Positions 9,199 to 18,427 of a DNA stretch of 64,000 nt are shown here, in pieces. The notes beneath the pieces are model-generated. The model searched no databases. It saw only the letters and a program-made list of their open reading frames with translations, and was not told the origin of the DNA. This DNA is from an uncultured Piscinibacter sp. (GTDB lineage Bacteria > Pseudomonadota > Gammaproteobacteria > Burkholderiales > Burkholderiaceae_C), in the NCBI RefSeq assembly GCF_937952055.1, contig NZ_CALFYO010000010.1:124001-188000 (forward strand). Reading direction: 5' to 3'. A program made the translations under genes and the position numbers. How positions within the stretch are numbered: the first letter of the stretch is position 1; each line of letters opens with the position of its first letter.

Positions 9199-10860
9199 AT
9201 GCGCTGGCCGCCGAAGATCCATGCCGTCCTCCTCGCCACCGCCTGCTCGTTGTCGACGCAAGCGCATGCGGCCGAGCTGCAGACGGTGTGCACCATCACC
9301 GTCAACTCCGCCGACGAGAAGGAGTCGTTTCGCCGCCACCTGCCGCCGGCCCGGTATCGCTTCGTCGAACTGGTCGAGCGCGGCCGCCCCGACTGGCTGG
9401 CCTCGGCCTGCCGCGAGGACGTCTCCTGTGACGTGCTCGTCGTCTCCGGCCACTACGACGGCGGCAACGAGTTCTTCTCGGACCAGCTGGAGGTGCGCGA
9501 ATTCCTGACCGTCTCCGAACTGGAGCGCGTCTCCTGCAGCGGTTCCTGCCCGAGCCTCTTCTCCCGGCTGAAGGAAGTCCATCTGTTCGGCTGCAACACC
9601 CTGAATCCGCACCCGCAGAGCGCCGCGTCGGCCGAGATCGTGCGCAGCCTGGTGCGCGAGGGCCACGCCCCCAAGGAGGCCAAGCGCCAGCTCGAGTCGC
9701 TGAGCACCGCGCACGGCGAGAACAGCCGCGACCGCATGCGCCAGATCTTCAAGGACGTGCCGGTCATCTATGGCTTCTCGACGAAGGCGCCGCTGGGGCC
9801 GATCGCCGCCTCCACGCTGGACCGCTACTTCCGTGCCGGCGGCGCGCGCGAGATCGGCCGAGGCCATCCCAGCGGGCGCCTGCTGGGTTACTTCGCGCCG
9901 TTCGCGATGACGGCCGCACAAGGCATGACCGAGAAGGACCCGCATCTCCAGGCGCGGCGGGACATGTGCCGCTTTGCCGACGAGCGCCTGTCGGAGGCGA
10001 CCAAGCTCGGCTTCGTGCACGAACTGCTGCGCAGGCCCAGCGCGTCAGCCAGGCTGTACCTCGACCGCATCCAGCGCCTGACCAACGGGCTCGACGAGCC
10101 GACGCGCCGCAGCCCTGCGGTGGCGCGGGCGCTCGAGGGCATTGCACGTGACGGCACCGCCCGGGCACGCTTTCTCGACGAAATACGCGCCTTCGAGCCG
10201 TCCACCGAGCGCGTACGCATGGTCGACGTCGCACGCGACCTGGGCTGGCTGTCGGAAGAACAGCGCTGGGAGCAGTTCGCGCTGATGCTGGGCGAACTGC
10301 AGGACCGCCGTGTGGTCGGCGTGCCGGAGGTGGGGCTGGCCTGCAGCCTGAACGAGCAGGGCGACCTCGACGGCGCGTTCAACCGGCGCGTCGTGCCAGG
10401 CAGTGCGGCCGACGACGTGCCGCACGCGGCCATGCGCGCCTGCCTGGGCAGCGCCGAGGGGCGGGCACGCACGCTGGAGGCCCTGCGCAGCGCGAAAGAA
10501 GCCGAGGTCCTCATCGCACAGACCTATCTGCGCCACCGGCCCATCACCGACGCGCAGGAGTTGCGCCAAGTCGTCGCTGGCATTACCCGCATGGAGCCCG
10601 GCGAGGCGCAGGTTCGCGCGCTGGAGTCGCTGGGCCGGCACTACGTGTCCGACGCCGAGGTGCTGAAGATGCTGACGCAGCTGTTCGCGCAGACGCCGTC
10701 ATGGTCGGTGCAGACCGCCATCGCGGGCATCCTGATCCGCGCCGACCGGCGGTCGATCGCCGCTCCGGAGCTGCTGCGCACCCTGGTCGAGAAGCGGCAG
10801 TCGTCCTCCGAGGGCAACAACATGGTCGACGCGTTGATCCACAGGCTGCAGTCCCCCTGA
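9199..10860 (+). CDS. Secreted protein with possible caspase/CHAT-like His-Cys dyad, copy 1 of a tandem pair
   Basis: A 553-residue protein with an N-terminal signal peptide (cleavage near residue 24, QAHAAEL). I do not recognise the family by name. Residues 77-134 read CDVLVVSGHYDGG, then about 45 residues later HLFGCNTL. A strand ending in SGH and a later strand ending in a Cys, here H85 and C132, is the catalytic layout of clan CD (caspase/CHAT) peptidases, and PVIYGFSTKAPLG further on also resembles CHAT proteins. The C-terminal half is helical, possibly HEAT-like. The neighbour at 10943 is a close paralogue. Protease activity is an inference. Confidence 0.75.
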   Translation: MRWPPKIHAVLLATACSLSTQAHAAELQTVCTITVNSADEKESFRRHLPPARYRFVELVERGRPDWLASACREDVSCDVLVVSGHYDGGNEFFSDQLEVREFLTVSELERVSCSGSCPSLFSRLKEVHLFGCNTLNPHPQSAASAEIVRSLVREGHAPKEAKRQLESLSTAHGENSRDRMRQIFKDVPVIYGFSTKAPLGPIAASTLDRYFRAGGAREIGRGHPSGRLLGYFAPFAMTAAQGMTEKDPHLQARRDMCRFADERLSEATKLGFVHELLRRPSASARLYLDRIQRLTNGLDEPTRRSPAVARALEGIARDGTARARFLDEIRAFEPSTERVRMVDVARDLGWLSEEQRWEQFALMLGELQDRRVVGVPEVGLACSLNEQGDLDGAFNRRVVPGSAADDVPHAAMRACLGSAEGRARTLEALRSAKEAEVLIAQTYLRHRPITDAQELRQVVAGITRMEPGEAQVRALESLGRHYVSDAEVLKMLTQLFAQTPSWSVQTAIAGILIRADRRSIAAPELLRTLVEKRQSSSEGNNMVDALIHRLQSP

Positions 10861-10942
10861 GCGTGACGCCGGTGCGAAATCCGGCGCAGTTGGTTCGCCA
10901 TCGGTTACATCCTCTCGGCCGGCCCTGTGGAACACTTACCCC

Positions 10943-12625
10943 ATGCTGTATCGAGCTGTCCCGCCCCGGTTCCTGTGGCGCCTGTCGGCCACGCTGCTGG
11001 CCAGCCTGGCCGCGGCATGTTCCTTCGGCGTGCGCGCCGCGCCGAAGACGGTGTGCACCGTCACCATCAATTCGGCCGACGAGAAGGAGACGTTCCAGCG
11101 CCACCTGCCGCCGGGTGAATACCAGTTCGTCGAACTGGTGCAGCGCGGTCAGCCCGATTGGCTGGCTTCGGCGCGCCGGCGCGGCGTGAGTTGCGACGTG
11201 CTCGTGATCTCCGGCCACTTCGACGACGGCACCGAGTTCTACACCGACCGCCACCACGACCGCGAATTCCTGACGGTCCAGGAAATGCAGCACGAGTCGT
11301 GCAGCCATCCTCATGACGGTCTGTTCTCGCGGCTCAAGGAGGTGTACCTGTTCGGGTGCAACACCTTGCAGTCGCAGCCCAGGCAGGTCGCCCAGGGCGA
11401 GATCCTGCGCAGCCTCGAACGCTCGGGCCATTCGCGAGCGGATGCCGAGCGCGTGGCCGCCCAGTTGAATGCGCGCTACGGGCAGAGCAATCGCGACCGC
11501 CTGCGCCATGTGTTCAAGGACGTGCCGGTGCTCTACGGCTTCTCCTCCAAGGCGCCGCTCGGACGCTATGCGGGGCCGCTGCTCGAGCGCTACTTCCAGA
11601 CGGCGCCGGCGGGCGAGATCGGCAGCGGGCGCCCGAGCCCGACGCTGCTGAAGCTGTTCGGGCCGAGTTCGATGATCGCCGTGTCGGGCCTGACCGGGTC
11701 GGATCCGCACGCATCCTTCCGCAGCGACATGTGCGGCTTCGTGGACGACCGCCCGTCGGATGCGCAGAAGCTCGCCTTCATGCACGAGGTGCTGCAGCGC
11801 GACGTCGCCGAAGTGCGCATGTTCCTCGACCACCTCGAACGCTACACGGCGTCGCTCGACCCGGCGCGGCGTCGACAGCCCGAGGTGGCGCAGGCGCTGG
11901 CGGCGATCGAGCACGACCGCAGTTCGCGCGACCGCTACCTCGAGTTCGCACGCGACGCCGACGAGGCGTCAGTGCAGGCGCGCATGCTGGCCCTGGCGCG
12001 CAACCTCGGCTGGCTGTCGCCGGCGCAGGAGCAGGCGGAATTCGTACGCATGGTCGCCGACCGCATGGCACGCGGCAGCCTGGGCAAGCATGAGGTCGAT
12101 CTCGTCTGCTCGAGCCATCGCGAGCGGGAGTCGAACCTCGCGCAGCAGGTGCTGGCCACCGGCGCTGCGCGGACCGGCAATGTCGCGCACTCGGCCGTGC
12201 TGGCCTGCCTGGGCAGCGCCGAAGCCCACGAGCGCACGGTGCGTGCGCTGACGAGTGCGCAGGACGAGGAGGTCGCGATCGCACAGGTCTACCTGCGTCA
12301 CCGGCCGCTGGCCGACGTCGCCGAGGTGCGTGCCGTCACCTCGGGCATCGGGCGCATGACCGCCGCCCGCGCCCAGGTGCGTGCGCTCGAGGCGCTGGCC
12401 CGGCAGCGCCTCGCCGACGCGCAAAGCCTGCAGGAGATCGTCCGGCTGTTCCCGCTGGCCCGCTCGCTCGACGCGCAGCGCGCCATCGCCGGCATCCTGA
12501 TCCGCGCCGACCACAAGATGCTGGCCCGCTCCGACCTGGCCCGCACGCTGCGCCAGCACCGGTTGAAGTCGCCCGACGGCAACGACGTGATCGACGCGCT
12601 GATCCGCGTGCTGCAGTCCGCCTGA
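10943..12625 (+). CDS. Secreted protein with possible caspase/CHAT-like His-Cys dyad, copy 2 of a tandem pair
   Basis: A 560-residue paralogue of the preceding gene. The first 100 mature residues are nearly superimposable (TVCTVTINSADEKETFQRHL) and the C-terminal ends are also alike (AIAGILIRADHK). The putative dyad is kept as H92 in DVLVISGHFDDG and C139 in VYLFGCNTL, while other cysteines of copy 1 are not, which favours these two as functional. The signal peptide has a Cys at AAAC, so a lipoprotein is possible, though the box is imperfect. The 82-nt gap from copy 1 shows no terminator. Confidence 0.75.
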   Translation: MLYRAVPPRFLWRLSATLLASLAAACSFGVRAAPKTVCTVTINSADEKETFQRHLPPGEYQFVELVQRGQPDWLASARRRGVSCDVLVISGHFDDGTEFYTDRHHDREFLTVQEMQHESCSHPHDGLFSRLKEVYLFGCNTLQSQPRQVAQGEILRSLERSGHSRADAERVAAQLNARYGQSNRDRLRHVFKDVPVLYGFSSKAPLGRYAGPLLERYFQTAPAGEIGSGRPSPTLLKLFGPSSMIAVSGLTGSDPHASFRSDMCGFVDDRPSDAQKLAFMHEVLQRDVAEVRMFLDHLERYTASLDPARRRQPEVAQALAAIEHDRSSRDRYLEFARDADEASVQARMLALARNLGWLSPAQEQAEFVRMVADRMARGSLGKHEVDLVCSSHRERESNLAQQVLATGAARTGNVAHSAVLACLGSAEAHERTVRALTSAQDEEVAIAQVYLRHRPLADVAEVRAVTSGIGRMTAARAQVRALEALARQRLADAQSLQEIVRLFPLARSLDAQRAIAGILIRADHKMLARSDLARTLRQHRLKSPDGNDVIDALIRVLQSA

Positions 12626-12643
12626 GGTCCGCGCGGCGCCGGC

Positions 12644-13861
12644 TCAGAGCTGCGACTTCAGCGGCACGGCCGGGTCGCAGGCCAGCGAAGGCGCCGGGCT
12701 CTTGCCGCCCTCGAGCAGCTTGCGCGCCGCCATGTGATCGAGCGGCGCGTTGACGCTCTCCACGCAAGCGAGGCGGTCCCCCGCGTAGTGCAGGATGGAG
12801 AAGCTCGCCGGGCTCGCGCCCGGCCGGCGATGCCGCACCGCGTCGGCGGGCATCACTCCGGCCATCTGCAGTCGCAGCGCACCCTGCTCCGACCAGAACC
12901 AGGGCAGTGCGCGGTAGGGCTCGTGCGCGCCGGTCAGCGTGGCGAAGGCGGTGCGTGCCTGGTCGTTCGCGTTCTGCACCGATTCCAGCCGCAGGCGGCG
13001 TGTGCTGCCGGGCTCGGGGAAGTTGGCGCAGTCGCCGATGGCGAGGATGGCGGGGTCGGAACTGCGCAGCGACGCATCGACGACGACACCGTTGTCGCAG
13101 GTCAAGCCAGCCGACATCGCCAGCGAAGTCTGCGGCGCCGCGCCGATGCCCATGACGAGCAGTTCGACCGGTTCACGCCGGCCGCTCACCGACAGGGCAT
13201 CGAGGCGGTCGCCCTCGATGGCGGGATCGGCCACCGCGACGCCGAGTCGGACGTCGATGCCGCTGGTGCGATGCGTGGCCAGCACGTGCTCGGCGAGTTC
13301 CGGCGAGACCGAACGCTGCAGCAGCCGTGGCGCGGCTTCCAGCACGCTGACCTGCTTGCCCAGGACGGCGGCCGTGGCGGCGATCTCCAGGCCGATGAAG
13401 CCGCCGCCGAGCACGGTCACGCGCTGCACGGCCTGAAGCTGGCCACGCAGGCGAATCGCGTCGGCCGCGCTGCGCAGCACGGCCACGTTGGCCAGCGTCG
13501 CCGGCAACGCGGGCAGGGTGCGCGCCGATGCGCCGGTGGCCAGCACCAGCCAGCCGTAGGGCAGTCTCGTGCCCGAGCGCAGCGTCACGGTCTTCGCCGC
13601 GCGGTCGATGGCCAGCGCCGCGTCGCCGCGGTGCAGCGTGATGCCGGCCTCGGCATACCAGGCTTCGTTGCGGTGCAACTGCACCGACTCCTGCGAATTC
13701 TTCAGGAAGGCCTTGGACAGCGGCGGCCGCTGGTAGGGCAGGTCGGTCTCGTCGCAGACGAGGTGAACGCGCGCGCCCAGGCCGGCCCCGGCCAGCAGAG
13801 CGCACAGCGCCGCGCCGGCATGGCCGCCGCCGACGATCACGATCGGGCTGTTCTCACTCAT
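12644..13861 (-). CDS. FAD-dependent ferredoxin reductase of the P450 operon
   Basis: NAD(P)H:ferredoxin reductase of the putidaredoxin/rubredoxin-reductase type, 405 residues, cytoplasmic. It has an FAD-binding GGGHAGAALCALL at residues 11-23, the family motif PYQRPPLSKAFL, an NAD-binding GGGFIGLEIA and the second FAD motif AILAIGDCANF. It is the last gene of the nine-gene minus operon and overlaps the MarR gene by 8 nt. With the ferredoxin and P450 it completes a three-component class I P450 electron chain. PuR of Rhodopseudomonas palustris, partner of CYP199A, is the expected functional analogue. Confidence 0.93.
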   Translation of the reverse strand: MSENSPIVIVGGGHAGAALCALLAGAGLGARVHLVCDETDLPYQRPPLSKAFLKNSQESVQLHRNEAWYAEAGITLHRGDAALAIDRAAKTVTLRSGTRLPYGWLVLATGASARTLPALPATLANVAVLRSAADAIRLRGQLQAVQRVTVLGGGFIGLEIAATAAVLGKQVSVLEAAPRLLQRSVSPELAEHVLATHRTSGIDVRLGVAVADPAIEGDRLDALSVSGRREPVELLVMGIGAAPQTSLAMSAGLTCDNGVVVDASLRSSDPAILAIGDCANFPEPGSTRRLRLESVQNANDQARTAFATLTGAHEPYRALPWFWSEQGALRLQMAGVMPADAVRHRRPGASPASFSILHYAGDRLACVESVNAPLDHMAARKLLEGGKSPAPSLACDPAVPLKSQL

Positions 13862-14441
13862 CGTCGCTCTCCTCGGTGGGGGCGCGGCGCCGCGCAGCGG
13901 CCGCGGGGAAGCGCTGGTTCACGTAGCGCGCGGTGGCGGCTTCCACCGCCGGCAGGTTCTCGTGCAGCCGCTTGAGCAAGCCGATCAGCGTTTCCACCTC
14001 GTCGGGATCGAGGACCTCGAGGAAGGCGCGCTCGCGCTCCAGCGCGATGCCGCGGATCTGGTCGTGCAACTCGCGACCCTGCTTCGTCAGCGTGGCGATG
14101 CGCAACCGGCCGTCGTCCGCGTCCAGGCCGATCGTCACCAGGCCGCGCGACTGCATGCTCTTGAAGCAGCGGCTCACCGAGGCCTTGTCCATGCCGATGA
14201 TGCGCGAGACCTGCTGCGCCGAGATCGAGCCGTGGATGGCCAGCAGCACCAGGCAGCGCCAGGTCTCGATGCCGACGTCGAAAACGGCGAGGTAGTGCTG
14301 CGATGCGCCGCGCGACAGCTTGTTGGCGATCCAGGTCAGGAAGGCCGGAACGTAGCGTTCGAGGTCGACGTTCTGCGCTGCAGCCGACGACGCCCTGCGC
14401 GGGACGGCGGGCTTCGCAGCCGGGCGGGCGGTGGGCTTCAC
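13854..14441 (-). CDS. MarR family transcriptional regulator of the P450/transport operon
   Basis: A 195-residue winged helix-turn-helix regulator. The DNA-binding region covers about residues 65-125 (SISAQQVSRIIGMDKASVSR for helix-turn-helix, DDGRLRIATLT for the wing). An N-terminal basic, Ala-Pro-rich extension of about 25 residues precedes the dimerisation helix. It lies inside the operon it probably controls, directly abutting the ferredoxin gene. MarR proteins of aromatic-acid operons usually repress until the acid or its CoA ester binds. The tandem inverted repeats at 20564-20595 are its most likely operator. Confidence 0.9.
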   Translation of the reverse strand: MKPTARPAAKPAVPRRASSAAAQNVDLERYVPAFLTWIANKLSRGASQHYLAVFDVGIETWRCLVLLAIHGSISAQQVSRIIGMDKASVSRCFKSMQSRGLVTIGLDADDGRLRIATLTKQGRELHDQIRGIALERERAFLEVLDPDEVETLIGLLKRLHENLPAVEAATARYVNQRFPAAAARRRAPTEESDDE

Positions 14442-14765
14442 TTACTGCTGGCGCTCCGGGATGCGCACCACCAGCCCCTGCAAGGCGGCGGTGAGCTTGA
14501 TCTGGCAGGACAGCCGGCTGCTCGGCTGGCGCGGCGCAGCGGTGCATTCGAGCATCTCCAACTCGTTGGCCAGCGGCGCGGGCAGCCGCTCGGCCCAGGC
14601 CGGGTCGACGTAGACATGGCAGGTCGCGCACATCGCCGAGCCCCCGCATTCGGCGACGATGCCGGGCACGCCGGCGCCGGTGGCGGCGGCCATGACGCTG
14701 ACGCCCTCGGGCGCCTCGAGGCCGCGCTCGCTGCCGTCGGCCAGGATGAAGGTGATGTCGGGCAT
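14442..14765 (-). CDS. [2Fe-2S] ferredoxin, putidaredoxin type
   Basis: Electron carrier between the reductase and the P450, 107 residues. The cluster ligands C40, C46, C49 and C87 follow the C-x5-C-x2-C-x37-C spacing of vertebrate-type/putidaredoxin-type ferredoxins (ECGGSAMCATC near residues 39-49, RLSCQI at the end). It lies 30 nt after the P450 stop and 1 nt before the MarR start codon region. HaPuX-like ferredoxins serve CYP199A in Rhodopseudomonas, so the pairing is expected. Confidence 0.94.
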   Translation of the reverse strand: MPDITFILADGSERGLEAPEGVSVMAAATGAGVPGIVAECGGSAMCATCHVYVDPAWAERLPAPLANELEMLECTAAPRQPSSRLSCQIKLTAALQGLVVRIPERQQ

Positions 14766-14795
14766 GGACTTTCTCGAACGATGGTCAGGCGATGA

Positions 14796-15995
14796 TCAGG
14801 CAGGGATGAGGTGAAGCGGCAGCGTGTCCAGGGCACGCAGCGTATTGTTGAGTCGACGGGTGTGCGGTCCGGCGACCTCGATGCGCTTGACCCGCCTGGC
14901 GATCGCCGTCAGCACCACCTCGCCCTCGAGCCGCGCCACCGCCTGGCCCACGCAGCCGTGGATGCCGGCGCCGAAGGCCACGTGGCCGCTCGGCCGCCGC
15001 TCGATATCGTAGCGGTCCGGGTCGGCCCACTTGCGCGGGTCGCGGTTGGCCGAGGCGAGCATGCACAGCACCTTGGTGTTCTCGGCCACCGGCACGCCGG
15101 CGATCTCGCAGTCGCGCGCCGCCGTGCGGTAGAAGGTCTGCGCGGTCGACTCCCAGCGAAGCGCCTCCTCGAAGGCCGGCCGCGCGAGCGATGCGTCGGC
15201 GTGCAGCTTCGCGTACTGCTCGGGGTGGTGGGCGAGCGCGAACAGCGCATTGCCGATGCCGTTGATGGTGGTGTCCACGCCCGCCGAGAGGAACGAGCGC
15301 ACCAGCAACGGGGCCTGCTCGTGCGTGATCTCTGCGGCGTCGGCCGCCTGGTAGATCTGGTCGCCGAAGCCGCCGGGGCGCAGGTGCTCGCGCTGGCAGT
15401 GGGCCATGATCCAGTCGGTGACCGGGCCCATGCGCTCGGCCGCCTTCGCCAGCAGCGCATTGCGCGGGCCCATCGAGTTGAAGATCAGGTCGCCGTAGAC
15501 CAGCAGGTTCTCGCGGCCGTCCTCCTCCACGCCCACCGCATCGGGGAAGACCTTCAGCGGGTAGATCTGCGCCAGGTCGTGGATGCCGCAGATGCGGCCC
15601 TTGTCCAGGCAGCGATCCACCATTTGCTCGGCCACCTCGGTGAAGCTGGCGCGGATCTGCATCACCGCCTTCGGGCTGAGGATGCGTGACAGCACGGCGC
15701 GCGTCTGCGTGTGCAGCGGCGGATCGGCCTCGAGGATGAGGCTCTTCGGGCGGAACGGCGTCTCGAGGTTGAAGTTCGTCAGGCCCACGCCGGCGCCGGA
15801 GATGAAGGTGGCGTGGTCGTGGAACACCGCATGCACCTGCTCGTGGCGCGCGCAGGCCACCAGGCTGGGGTAGGGCGTCAGCCTGACCACCGGCCCGGCT
15901 TCGCGCATGCGCTGGTGCATCGGGTAGGGGTCGATCAGGTTCTCGGCCGCGTAGGGGTCGATGTCCAGTTCGGGGATGTCTGCAGTCTCGTTCAT
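14796..15995 (-). CDS. Cytochrome P450, CYP199-like (para-substituted benzoate oxidation)
   Basis: Haem monooxygenase of 399 residues. Visible are the oxygen-activation motif AGVDTT (238-243), the ExxR pair E277/R280 and the haem loop FGAGIHGCVG with ligand C348. Long stretches (LILEADPPLHTQTRAVLSRILSP, YPLKVFPDAVG, LNNTLRALDTLPL) match what I remember of CYP199A, which O-demethylates or hydroxylates 4-substituted benzoates such as 4-methoxybenzoate. The start is ATG 15995, with AAAGGA about 7 nt upstream, not the in-frame TTG at 16010. The surrounding acid-type ABC transporter and redox partners support uptake plus oxidation of an aromatic acid. The exact substrate is inferred. Confidence 0.92.
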   Translation of the reverse strand: MNETADIPELDIDPYAAENLIDPYPMHQRMREAGPVVRLTPYPSLVACARHEQVHAVFHDHATFISGAGVGLTNFNLETPFRPKSLILEADPPLHTQTRAVLSRILSPKAVMQIRASFTEVAEQMVDRCLDKGRICGIHDLAQIYPLKVFPDAVGVEEDGRENLLVYGDLIFNSMGPRNALLAKAAERMGPVTDWIMAHCQREHLRPGGFGDQIYQAADAAEITHEQAPLLVRSFLSAGVDTTINGIGNALFALAHHPEQYAKLHADASLARPAFEEALRWESTAQTFYRTAARDCEIAGVPVAENTKVLCMLASANRDPRKWADPDRYDIERRPSGHVAFGAGIHGCVGQAVARLEGEVVLTAIARRVKRIEVAGPHTRRLNNTLRALDTLPLHLIPA

Positions 15996-16006
15996 CGTGG
16001 GTCCTT

Positions 16007-16720
16007 TCAATGCACGGCCATGCCGACCAGGCGTTCGAGCGTGGCGCTGTCTTCGCGAAGTTCGCTGGCCGCCGCTTCGTGCACCACCGCGCCGCGCTCG
16101 AGCACGATCGCGCGGTCCGCATAGCCCAACGCTTCCTGCACCTGCTGCTCGACGATCAGCACGGTGATACCGTGCTCGCGGCTCATGCGGGCGAAGGCGG
16201 CGAGCAGTTCCTGGCGGATCAGCGGCGCCAGGCCCTCGAGCGGCTCGTCGAGCAGCAGCAGCCGCGGCTGGCCCAGCAGCGCACGCGCCACCGACAGCAT
16301 CTGCTGCTCGCCGCCGCTGAGCTGCTGGCCGCCGTTGCGGCGCCGTTCGGCCAGGCGCGGGAACAGCGCGTAGGCCTCGTCGAGTGCGCTCTTCGGCCGG
16401 CGCTTGAGCCCGGCGACCAGGTTCTCCTCGACGCTCAGCGAGGGGAAGATGTCGCGCGTCTGCGGCACCAGGCCGAGCCCGCGGGCGGCGCGCTCGTGCG
16501 GTGCCATGCCCGCGAGGTCTTCTCCGTCGAAGACGATGCGACCGCTGCGCAACTGCGCCAGGCCCATGATCGCCGACAGCGTGGTCGTCTTGCCCACGCC
16601 GTTGCGGCCGATCAGCGCCAGCTTCTCCTGCGGCGTGACCGCCAGGCTCAGGCCATTGAGCACGGTGATTGGCCCGTAGCCGGCGACCACCTCGTGCAGT
16701 TCGAGCAGGGGGGCGGCCAT
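16007..16720 (-). CDS. livF: Branched-chain/aromatic-acid ABC transporter ATPase LivF
   Basis: ATP-binding subunit of a HAAT-family importer, 237 residues, on the cytoplasmic face. Walker A is GRNGVGKTT, the signature LSGGEQQ and Walker B LLLLDEP. ATG 16720 is chosen because it follows the livG stop by 1 nt and aligns with the family start; upstream in-frame codons would run into livG. The P450 start is 11 nt downstream. The liv label describes the family; the operon context suggests an aromatic acid cargo. Confidence 0.92.
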   Translation of the reverse strand: MAAPLLELHEVVAGYGPITVLNGLSLAVTPQEKLALIGRNGVGKTTTLSAIMGLAQLRSGRIVFDGEDLAGMAPHERAARGLGLVPQTRDIFPSLSVEENLVAGLKRRPKSALDEAYALFPRLAERRRNGGQQLSGGEQQMLSVARALLGQPRLLLLDEPLEGLAPLIRQELLAAFARMSREHGITVLIVEQQVQEALGYADRAIVLERGAVVHEAAASELREDSATLERLVGMAVH

Positions 16721-16721
16721 C

Positions 16722-17465
16722 TCAGTGCCCCAGGTAGGCGCTGCGCACGCGCGGGTCGCTGCGGATGGCCTCGGGCGTGCCATCGGCAATCACCGCGCCC
16801 TCGGCCAGCACGACGATGCGCTTGGCGAATCGGAATACCAGGTCCATGTCGTGTTCGATGATCAGCACGGCCAGATCGCCCGGCAGCGCGTCGAGTGCGG
16901 CGAGCAGGCGCGCGCCCTCGCCTTGCGGCACCCCGGCCATTGGTTCGTCGAGCAGCAGCACCTTCGGGCGCAGCGCCAGCGCCAGCGCCATTTCGACGAG
17001 GCGCTGCTCGCCGTAGGCCAGGCGCTCGGTCGGCCAGCCGGCGTGTTCGCCCAGACCGAGGTCGCGCAGCAGCGCCTGCGCTTCGGCGGCCAGCGCCGGG
17101 TAGCCGTCGATCGAGCGCCAGTAGCGGCCGGTCAGACCTTCGCGTTCGAACAGCGCGAGCTCGACCTGCCGCTGCACCGGCAGGTGCGGCGCCAGCGTGG
17201 TGATCTGGAAGGTGCGGGCCAGGCCGGCGCGCACGCGCTGCGCCTGCGAGTGGCGCGTCACGTCCTCGCCGTTCAGCCAGACGCTGCCCGCGCTCGGCGC
17301 CACGGTGCCGCTGAGCTGGTTGACCAGCGTGGTCTTGCCGGCGCCGTTCGGGCCGATCAGCGCGAGTCGATCGCCGGCGTGCAGTTGCAGCGACACGCTG
17401 CGTGTGACGTGCAGGCCGCCGTAGCGCTTGTCGAGCCCGCGGGTCTCGAGAAGAAGGCTGCTCAT
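16722..17465 (-). CDS. livG: Branched-chain/aromatic-acid ABC transporter ATPase LivG
   Basis: Second ATPase of the importer, 247 residues. Walker A is GPNGAGKTT and Walker B VLLLDEP. The signature loop reads LAYGEQRLVEMALAL, where Tyr-Gly replaces the usual Ser-Gly, as is common in LivG. RTFQITTLAPHLPV is the characteristic Q-loop region of LivG rather than LivF. The ATG overlaps the livM stop. Confidence 0.92.
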   Translation of the reverse strand: MSSLLLETRGLDKRYGGLHVTRSVSLQLHAGDRLALIGPNGAGKTTLVNQLSGTVAPSAGSVWLNGEDVTRHSQAQRVRAGLARTFQITTLAPHLPVQRQVELALFEREGLTGRYWRSIDGYPALAAEAQALLRDLGLGEHAGWPTERLAYGEQRLVEMALALALRPKVLLLDEPMAGVPQGEGARLLAALDALPGDLAVLIIEHDMDLVFRFAKRIVVLAEGAVIADGTPEAIRSDPRVRSAYLGH

Positions 17466-18427
17466 GAGCCTGCCCCCAGCCGCGCACGCAGCCAGCCCCA
17501 GGCCTTCTGCGGCGGCACCAGCACCACGGCCATCAGCGCGGCGCCGATGACGAACAGCCAGTGGTACGGGTTGATCGACGCCGCCGTGTGGTGCAGCAGC
17601 GTGAAGATGATGGCGCCGACCAGCGCGCCGTGCAGCCTCCCGGCGCCGCCGAGGATCAGCATGACCAGCGCTTCGGCCGAGACGGCGAAGGACAGGCTGT
17701 CCAGGCCGACGATTGCGTTGGTCTGCGCCGACAGCGCGCCCGCCGCGCCGGCGAGCCCGCCGGCGAGCGTGTACATCGCCAGCAGGCGCGGGATCACCGG
17801 CGTGCCCAGCGCCGCCATGCGTGCCCGGTTCTCGTGGATGCCGCGCACCGCCAGGCCGAAGGGCGAATCGACCACGCGGCGCGCGATGTACAGCCCCAGC
17901 GCCAGCATGGCCACTGCGTACAGCGCCGCCGTCCTGCCCTCGAGGTCGAAGGCGAAGCGGCCGAGAAGCGGGCTCACGGAGAAGCCGGTCAGGCCGTCGT
18001 CGCCGCCGGTCCAGTCGCGCGCCTTCTGCGCCAGGCTGGCGACGATCTGTGCCACGGCCACCGTGAGCATCAGGAAGGTGAAGCCGTGGTAGCGCAGCAG
18101 GAAGGCACCGGAGGCGAGCGCGAGCAGCGCGCCGGCGCCGGTGCCGACGGCCAGGCCGAGCAGCGGGTCGGGATGCGCGCGCAGGGCGAAGATGCCGGCC
18201 GCGTAGGCCCCGGCACCGAACAGCGCCGCGTGGCCCAGCGTGGCGAGACCCGCGATGCCCACGACGAGGTCGAGCGACAGCACGAACAGCGCTGTCACGG
18301 CGATGCGCGTGAGCAGGCCGAGCTGTTCGGGCAGCGCCCACCAGGCAACGAGGCCGAGGGCCAGCACCACCAGCGGCGCGCGCCAGGGCGGCGCCACCCT
18401 GGGTGCCTGTGTGTCGGTGGTGCTCAT
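17462..18427 (-). CDS. livM: Branched-chain/aromatic-acid ABC transporter permease LivM
   Basis: Inner-membrane permease of 321 residues with about nine hydrophobic helices. It has the LivM markers GLATLGHAALFGAGAYAAGI near residue 60, and VRGIHENRARMAALG, the cytoplasmic EAA-like coupling loop that contacts the ATPases. It overlaps livH by 4 nt (ATGA) and livG by 4 nt. It pairs with LivH. Confidence 0.93.
   Translation of the reverse strand: MSTTDTQAPRVAPPWRAPLVVLALGLVAWWALPEQLGLLTRIAVTALFVLSLDLVVGIAGLATLGHAALFGAGAYAAGIFALRAHPDPLLGLAVGTGAGALLALASGAFLLRYHGFTFLMLTVAVAQIVASLAQKARDWTGGDDGLTGFSVSPLLGRFAFDLEGRTAALYAVAMLALGLYIARRVVDSPFGLAVRGIHENRARMAALGTPVIPRLLAMYTLAGGLAGAAGALSAQTNAIVGLDSLSFAVSAEALVMLILGGAGRLHGALVGAIIFTLLHHTAASINPYHWLFVIGAALMAVVLVPPQKAWGWLRARLGAGS

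Noticed and set aside
15995..16010. Upstream TTG (16010) as the P450 start codon.
   Set aside because: The ATG at 15995 has AAAGGA at proper distance, and that ribosome site would be inside the coding region if the TTG were used.
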